A DNA stretch of 64,000 bases, from positions 7,131,681-7,195,680 of the forward strand of contig JAVGWX010000001.1 of the NCBI GenBank assembly GCA_036924085.1, written 5' to 3'. Shown here piece by piece: positions 57,866 to 64,000 of the stretch. Under the pieces are notes generated by a model. That model worked only from the letters and a program-made list of their open reading frames with translations, ran no database searches and was not told the DNA's origin. Made by a program: the position numbers and the translations under genes. Each line of letters opens with the position of its first letter. The first letter of the stretch is position 1. The DNA is from Ariolimax columbianus. Its lineage: Eukaryota > Mollusca > Gastropoda > Stylommatophora > Arionidae.

Positions 57866-59371
57866 GATGTAACAGTTCCAGCTGGAGCATAGGCGTTTAG
57901 AGCAGGGGAGATTGGGCTGGGGAGTCTGGGGACAAAGGTTGCCTGAATGCGTACCGTCTCGACACTAGGTTGACAAAGGAAACGAGGGGTTTAAGTGGAA
58001 GAATTTGTCTAGTACAAGGGGGTTGTTTGGAGCTGAGATGGGGGTTCGTTGGTGACCACTCTGTCGTTCCAAATTAGCGCAGTTGGGGTTTATGACAGTT
58101 AAGTGCGGCCACGACCGGCTATAAAGTGACACTGATTTGTGGATAATCATCCAATAACAACTAGTTGGGCTAGTTCCAAATTAGAGTGATGGCTGAGTCA
58201 GATAACCAACAGGAGACTAGTAGACAGCCATTATAGTGCTTGAGGCTGTAAAATACTGCAAAGGTAAACTCAAACAGACTGGCTAGGAGAGAGATTGATA
58301 GGCTGTCAGTAGTCTGAGAGACTGGCTAGAAGGGAGATTGATAGGCTGTCAATAGTCTGAGAGACTGGCTAGCAGAGAGATTGATAGGCTGTGAGTAGTC
58401 TGAGAGGCTGGCTAGGAGAGAGATTGATAGGCTGTCAGTAGTCTGAGAGACTGGCTAGGAAAGAGATTGATAGGCTGTCAGTAGTCTGAGAGACTGGCTA
58501 GCAGAGAGATTGATAGGCTGCCAGTAGTCTGAAAGACTGTCTAGGAGAGAGATTGATAGGCTGCCAGTAGTCTGAGACACTGGCTAGGCGAGTGACTGAA
58601 AGGCTTTCAGGAGTTTCTGATTGTATGAGTTTGCAGGGGGATTAAATTAGCATACACCTCGATGATCAGCCAGTCGCTTTAAAGGTGTTTATGTTGGACA
58701 CCATGTGAACAGTAAGAAATCTGAATATGTGTTGTACGTGTAGGGCACCTAGTAAACGATGTGTGATCTAATTACATATGAATGTAAAAATACGTGAAGT
58801 GATCGAAGTAAATGGGAATGTACAGATTGCATAAGGAGGAGATCTGAATTTCTGTGTTATGTGTATGCACAGATCGACTGAGTATGTTACCACAAGTGAG
58901 TACGTGATCCGACTATAAGGGACGTGATCTAATTGCATATGAATGCACAGATCGCCTGAGCATACGTGTACCGATTGTATGTGGATGTACAGATCACATG
59001 ACTGAAGTGAGTACGTAATACGATCGTGAGGTCGAGTCTGTGAGTGTGTGTTGAGTGTGCAGATAAGGAGAGTGCAGTGGCAAGAGATTGGGTTATGGGG
59101 GAAATATCAAAACCTAGTGCTTAAAACCTCCGATGTAATTCTATATATATATATAATGCTTCTTTAATGTCGATGTATTTTTTATGTTTTTGTGGATTTC
59201 CATAATGAAACGATAATGTCCTTAGTATGATAGGAAAGGGTTTACTGTGTTATTTACTGTTTGAAGTCGTGTCGTGGTGTAGATACATGTTGTAACTCTT
59301 TAGATAAGTACTATTCAACTGCTAAACTACTCATCTAAACGCCTTTCGCTGAATCATATAATTACAGATTT
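57866..59371 (+). mobile_element. LTR-like dispersed element (copy 1), probably a solo LTR, nested in CR1
   Basis: Inserted within the CR1 ORF and bounded by TGTAACAGTTCCAGCTGG and a candidate end ATTACA, giving TGTAA/TTACA termini as in LTRs; no clear target duplication. Aligns with 61288-62220 in blocks: GGAGATTGGGCTGG, TCGACACTAGGT, TTTGTCTAGT, TTCCAAATTAGAGTGATGGC, GAAGTCGTGTCGTGGTGTAG ATACATGTTGTAAC. Internal coding sequence is absent. Contains the 43 bp array, which copy 2 lacks. Could instead be another kind of non-autonomous element. Confidence 0.55.
58277..58612. repeat. 43 bp minisatellite inside LTR-like copy 1
   Basis: Unit GACTGGCTAGGAGAGAGATT GATAGGCTGTCAGTAGTCTG AGA, about eight copies, starts at 58277 and 58320. 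Copy 2 of the host element has at the equivalent place only one short GTCTGAGAGTCAGTGAG-like segment. Confidence 0.93.
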
Positions 59372-60030
59372 TGCTAGAATCAAATTAGAAAGATAAAAAA
59401 AGGAAAGGCACCTAGGCATTATAATTGATCATACAGGCAAAGTGAGTGAGCAAGTCTATGTAGTAGTGAAAAAGACAAATACAATGTTAGGTATGATAAA
59501 AAGAAATATTAAACATAGGAGCAAGGAAGTGATCGTCAAACTGTATAAAGCTTTAGTTAGACCTAGATTGGAGTACTGTGTACAGGTGTGGAGTCCTTAT
59601 CATAGAGGGGACATAAACATGCTGGAAAGGATACAAAAAAGAGCGACAAAGTTGATAGGGGGACTAGAGAATTACAGTTATGAGGAAAGACTCAGAAAAA
59701 CCGGCCTAGAATTGGAGATGACAATATAGGTTAATACGATAATCAAAGGAACGAATAAATTTGCCAACACATTTTTCAAAATACAACCACCTACAAGAAC
59801 AAGAGGGCATAGCTACAAATTAATTAAAGAAAGATCCAGATTAGATATTACGAAATATTTTTTTAGTCAGAGAGTAGTGAATGAATGGAATGCAATGCCA
59901 CAGGAAGTAGTGGAGGCAGGGACAATTAATGCATTTAAGAATAGCTTAGATGCACATAGCTTTTAGAGAAGGAAAGTGTAAGAGATACTGGATGTTTGCA
60001 GACTCTGCAGAGTCTTTTAAAGCAGTATAA

Positions 60031-60469
60031 ATCGTTAAGTTAAGTTTATGAGCGCCCTAAGTGCCTCTCTATATTAAGGAACAGTGGCGATACTCATGTG
60101 TGATGTGGTTTCAGTTTTCTCGGTTCCAGAGTAAATAATCATCTCCCAGGTTGTCAGGCTCATCTGTCCTGGTTGTATCCATATTCCTTCGCACAGACCT
60201 GATAGGTTGTAATCCCTAAACAATATAGCTATCTGTGACGTGTTTTCTGTCTGTTATAGTGTTCTAAGATCATATGCATAATCTAGTTTGTATGCATGTG
60301 CATAAATGTTAAGCACGCGCTCATTAAACGGGATCGTATTTGAGAGGTTCCAGTTTGAGCAGAATCACAACAGAACACACCGGACTTCACAAATAGTTCA
60401 ACCGGTTACCTCCTTGCACACGAACATATCTCACTATTTGCATCAGTTTGCTTATCTTACATATTAAGT
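60031..60469. other. Unique sequence, nothing recognised
   Basis: About 440 bp after the CR1 3' end. Confidence 0.3.
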
Positions 60470-60474
60470 TTACA

Positions 60475-61115
60475 GATCTTATATCTTCAGTCTGAAGATA
60501 TTCTCTCTTCAATCTGCAGATCTTCTGCTCTCAGTCTGAAGATATTCTCTCTTCAATCTGCAGATCTTCTGCTCTCAGTCTGAAGATATTCTCTCTTCAA
60601 TCTGTAGATCTTCTGCTCTCAGTCTGAAGATATTCTCTCTTCAATCTGCAGATCTTCTGCTCTCAGTCTGAAGATATTCTCTCTTCAATCTGCAGATTTT
60701 CTGCTCTCAGTCTGAAGATATTCTCTCTTCAATCTGCAGATCTTCTGCTCTCTGAAGATATTCTCTCTTCAATCTGCAGATCTTCTGCCCTCAGTCTGAA
60801 GATATTCTCTCTTCAATCTGCAGATCTTCTGCCCTCAGTCTGAAGATATTCTCTCTTCAATCTGCAGATCTTCTGCCCTCAGTCTGAAGATATTCTCTCT
60901 TCAATCTGCAGATCTTCTGCCCTCAGTCTGAAGATATTCTCTTTTCAATCTGCAGATCTTCTGCCTTCAGTCTAAAGATATTCTCTCTTCGATCTGCAGA
61001 TCTTCTGCCCTCAGTCTGAAGATCGTATATGTTCACTCTGCAGATCTGCTATCTTCAGTCTGCAGATTTTCTGTCTTTAGTCTGCATATCTTTTACCTTC
61101 AGTCTGCAGATCCTA
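60475..61115. repeat. 44 bp (dimeric 22 bp) minisatellite
   Basis: Units start with CAGTCTGAAGATATTCTCTC every 44 bp (60488, 60532, ...), about 14 copies, and continue TTCAATCTGCAGATCTTCTG CTCT. The two 22 bp halves are diverged versions of each other (TCTGAAGATATTCT versus TCTGCAGATCTTCT), so a 22 bp repeat dimerised before expanding. Confidence 0.95.
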
Positions 61116-61287
61116 TGACAAGGTGGACTATCGTAGCAACACTTTGTTTATCGTCACTCGTGATTTGTTACCTGTTTTCAGATGGTGTGTGCCCTCTCTC
61201 CGATGAAAGCCCTTTGGTCGTAACTTAAGTAGGGTTCATGTGTTCTTATTCGGACGGGGTATCTGATCCCTACTGGTCAATGTGTGA

Positions 61288-62220
61288 CAGTTCCATCTGG
61301 AGCATGTATGTTTAGGGCCGGGGAGATTGGGCTGGTGACTCGTAGAACAAAGGCTACCTGAATGAGTTGGACGAATGCAGGTCACGCCAAGGTTAAACAC
61401 CGGCTCGACACTAGGTCGAAGAAGAAAACGGGATGTGTAGGTGGAAGACTTTGTCTAGTGCTGGGAAGGGTGTTCGGAGATGAGGTAGGGGCTCGGAGCT
61501 GACTACTCTGGCGTTCAGCATTAGCGTAGATGGGGGTTGGTGACAGTCTGATTCTGCCATGATCGGCCACAACATTTAGAGTGACATTGATTCATGGATA
61601 GTCAACCAATAACGATTAGTTGGGGGTAGTTCCAAATTAGAGTGATGGCCAAGTCAGACAGCCAACAGAACACCATTAGACCACCATGTTGTTGCTTGAG
61701 ACTATAAATACTAGGAAGGCTGAGAGGGAGTCTGAGAGTCAGTGAGTTTTCAGGGTGACTGGACCATCATACACCTCAAGTTGTCCAGTCACGCTTAATA
61801 GATGTTTATGATGGACAACCTGTGAATAATAAGAGATCTGAATGTGTGTCGTACGTGCAGGACGCCTAGTGAACGATGCGTGATCGAATTACATATGAAT
61901 GTGCAGATTTGTACGTAATCTGATCACGAGGACGAGTTTGTGACTGTGTGTTGAGTGTACAGATAGGGGAGTGCAGCGGCAAGAATCTGGGTAATGTAGT
62001 TTACATATATATATATGTTTAGATGTACTTTGCTTTTTGTTGATATTTTGTAATCATTATTCTTGTATTAAATTATACTGTTTTGTTTTAAGGTCAGGAT
62101 ATTGTTTACTGTACTTTACTGTGTGAAGTCGTGTCGTGGTGTAGATACATGTTGTAACTCTTTAGATAAGTAAACTACTCAGCTAAACCTAGACTATACC
62201 TCATATTTTTGTTGACTCCA
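61288..62220 (+). mobile_element. LTR-like dispersed element (copy 2)
   Basis: Homologous to 57866-59371, same orientation, but shorter because it lacks the 43 bp array and has indels. Begins TGTGACAGTTCCATCTGGAG. Contains a TATA-like ACTATAAATAC near 61702, mutated to CTGTAAAATAC in copy 1. An end near GTTGACTCCACA is possible. No coding sequence seen. Confidence 0.55.
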
Positions 62221-62239
62221 CAAAATATATATGTAGAGG

Positions 62240-63060
62240 ATAACTCTAAGGCACTAGCTAGATGAGAGGACCACATCTCTAAGATGATTGTTCCATTGAG
62301 CGGACAATATCTCGAAGGCATTAGCTACATCGAGCGGACAATATCTCGAAGGCACTAGCTACATCGAGTGGACAATATCTCAAAGGCACTAGCTACACGA
62401 GTGGACAAAATCTCTACTAGCTACACGAGTAGACAAATCTCTTCTAGCTACACGAGTGGACAAATCTCTACTAGCTACACGAGTGGACAAGATCTCTACT
62501 TGCTACACGAATGGACAAATCTCTACTAGCTACACGAGTAGACAAATCTCTTCTAGCTACACGAGTGGACAGATATCTACTAGCTACACGAGTGGACAAG
62601 ATCTCTACTAGCTACACGAATGGACACATCTCTACTAGCTACACGAATGGACAAATCTTTACTAGCTAGACGAATGGACAAATCTTTACTAGCTACACGA
62701 GTGGACTAATCTTTACTAGCTACACGAGTGGACAAAATCTCTACTAGCTACACGAGTGGACAAATCTCTACTAGCTACACGAGTGGACACAATCTCTACT
62801 AGCTAAACGACTGGACACAATCTCTACTAGCTACACCAGTGGACAAAATCTCTACTAGCTACACGAGTGGACAAAATCTCTACTAGCTACACGAGTGGAC
62901 ACAATCTCTACTAGCTAAACGACTGGACAAAATCTCTACTAGCTACACGAGTGGATACAATCTCTACTAACTACACGAGCGGTCAAAAACTCTAAGGTAT
63001 CATCTGCATAGAGTTTACAAAATCTCAAAGGTACTAGCTACATCGAGCGGGCAAAAAACA
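62240..63060. repeat. 27-33 bp minisatellite
   Basis: Unit CTCTACTAGCTACACGAGTG GACAAAAT, about 25 copies of 27-29 bp. The left end carries 33 bp forms with GGCACTAGCTACATCGAGCG GACAATATCTCGAA, and similar forms reappear at the right end (about 63010-63050), so the shorter unit seems derived by internal deletion. Starts right after LTR-like copy 2. Confidence 0.93.
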
Positions 63061-63468
63061 CTCCAGATTTTTGTAACATGAGTGGACAACAGTTTACTCT
63101 CTTTGTATTTATTCATTGCTTTTAAATATTATTGTGAATATTACTACCATAACACCATCTCAATATCATTGTGGCTTTTACTACCGGAAGGGGGCAACAA
63201 TATCAATATCATTGTGACTATTGACTGTAATGGGACAACATTTCTATATCTTTACAGGAATTTCGATTGTGTGCCAAGTTGTAGAGCCATATACATATTC
63301 ATGCAACGTGTGTTTTATCTCTTGATTACACAGTAATGGTTTGCTCTTAGAGTTATAGTCCGTAAGTGACCATTCATGTTTAACCACATATTTTATAATT
63401 ATTCTTTTCGCTTTCATTTTTCAAGTTAAAGTTCATTCTTTGTCCAATTAACTTAACTTATTTATTCT
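63061..63468. other. Unique sequence, nothing recognised
   Basis: About 400 bp, A/T-rich. Confidence 0.3.
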
Positions 63469-63469
63469 G

Positions 63470-63862
63470 GTTCAGAAGACACTGCATAGTCTGTATACAA
63501 CCAGTTTCTTTTACATTCACTTGATCTAAAAATAACTACGCGCATACAATCTTATCTTGAATGCATTAATTGCACCTGCCTTCATTATCTTCTGTGACAA
63601 TGCATTCCAACATTCACCAATCTCTGACTAAAAGCATATTTCCTGGTATCTAATCTAGACCTTCTATTAAGTAATGTGTGACTGTGTCCTATTGTTCTTG
63701 TAGGCGGCTGCATTTTGAAGAAAAAAAATGTGTTATAGTCTAATTGATTTGTAGCGCAGATAATACTGGACATTAAGTAAACCTCAAGCATGTTATTATT
63801 AATTTTACTTGTCAAGTTTTTTCTTAAAGCCTCAAACATATAAATACGCTTTGTTTGTCATT
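63470..63862 (-). pseudogene. CR1-like LINE C-terminal fragment
   Basis: The minus frame MQPPTRTIGHSHTLLNRRSR LDTRKYAFSQRLVNV continues, after a frame shift, to WNALSQKIMKAGAINAFKIR. It aligns with TRTRGHSYKLIKERSRLD and FFSQRVVNEWNAMPQEVVEA of the copy at 59780-59960. The 3' flank has AATAAATAAGTTAAGTTAAT, matching the TTAAGTTAAG end of the other copy. Confidence 0.85.
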
Positions 63863-64000
63863 TCCTGCTGTTTTCACTTAATTATTTCTGAATTCTAAAA
63901 AAATGTTTGTCCACAATCAACATAGGATGATGGTTATCTATATACTTTATACGTTTGCTGTTTTTCTTGTATTCTATTTCAGTTGTTGGAAATCAGTCCG

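Larger units (their letters stand above)
56505..60030 (+). pseudogene. CR1-like LINE pseudogene, split by a nested insertion
   Basis: Segment 1 (56505-57865): WESFKTTLEKLKEDCVPYRE, KSKETYLKYLDKQNIAQKVN, GGIHPKFMFETRDQLAKPLA, LDFAKTFDSEPHQRLFRKL, HGIGEVVAKWIENWLTGRKQ, VLGPILFLIYINNLDIDMRF and KCAYDTKLC, where FADD has become CAYD, so one catalytic Asp is lost. Segment 2 (59372-60030): KKERHLGIIIDHTGKVSEQV, HRSKEVIVKLYKALVRPRLE YCVQVWSPY, ERIQKRATKLIGGLENYSYE ERL, RGHSYKLIKERSRLD, FFSQRVVNEWNAMPQEVVEA GT. The two segments are collinear in a CR1 protein; about 1.5 kb between them belongs to another element. Multiple stops. 3'UTR ends near TTAAGTTAAG. Confidence 0.92.

Noticed and set aside
57866..62220. 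One full LTR retrotransposon with the two LTR-like copies as its ends
   Set aside because: The sequence between them begins with the in-frame continuation of the CR1 ORF that precedes copy 1, so the copies are better seen as independent insertions or solo LTRs.

Overview
The window looks like a gene-poor, repeat-dominated stretch of an invertebrate animal genome. There are no bacterial-style operons, no rRNA and no intact tRNA gene. The coding-like sequence is almost all decayed non-LTR retrotransposon (LINE) material from several families: CR1-like; RTE-like with an AP-endonuclease; an RNase H LINE; a family with an SCTDQ motif; and one with GFRAERSTTEQ. There are also several tRNA-derived SINE-like pieces. 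This mix suggests a mollusc, annelid or similar lophotrochozoan, but the sequence cannot fix the phylum.

Layout. 1-5.3 kb: minisatellites (16, 67 and 26 bp units), a LINE C-terminal remnant and an A/T-rich degenerate array. 5.75-5.99 kb (minus): the one plausible host coding exon, encoding an octapeptide/eh1-type motif YSIDSILG as in paired-class (Arx/Pax-like) homeobox proteins, ending at a candidate splice donor. 8.0-10.1 kb: back-to-back 21 bp and 15 bp arrays. 10.1-12.4 kb: SINE, LINE 3' ends, a CR1 fragment and a 37 bp array. 13-17.9 kb: 26 bp array, 0.7 kb polypyrimidine tract, 37 and 36 bp arrays. 20.4-24.5 kb (minus): a LINE pseudogene whose ORF is interrupted by two large minisatellites, both apparently expansions of its own codons. 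25.3 kb: a 36 bp perfect inverted repeat. 28.2-29.5 kb: a 5'-truncated RNase H LINE with a 12 bp target-site duplication. 31.7-32.0 kb: an array merging into an RNase H remnant. 33.1-33.8 and 40.6-42.6 kb: arrays next to 3' ends of that LINE. 35.1-38.6 kb: an RTE-like element broken into two head-to-head halves, a 5' inversion. 39.3-40.0 kb: 48 bp array. 42.6-54.3 kb: LINE tails, CA-rich arrays, 33 bp and very homogeneous 80 bp arrays, and further RT pseudogenes. 55.1-63.9 kb: 32 bp array, an RT fragment, a CR1 element split by a nested LTR-like insertion, 43, 44 and 28 bp arrays, a second LTR-like copy, and a CR1 C-terminus on the minus strand.

Main theme. Many of the tandem arrays are not independent satellites. 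At least four (27 bp at 2.36 kb, 24 bp at 23.9 kb, 57 bp at 20.5 kb, 40 bp at 31.7 kb) can be read as repetition of codons of the LINE in which they sit. A fifth (43 bp at 58.3 kb) lies inside one copy of a dispersed element and is missing from its sister copy. The long open frames on both strands of these arrays follow from periodicity and are not annotated as genes.
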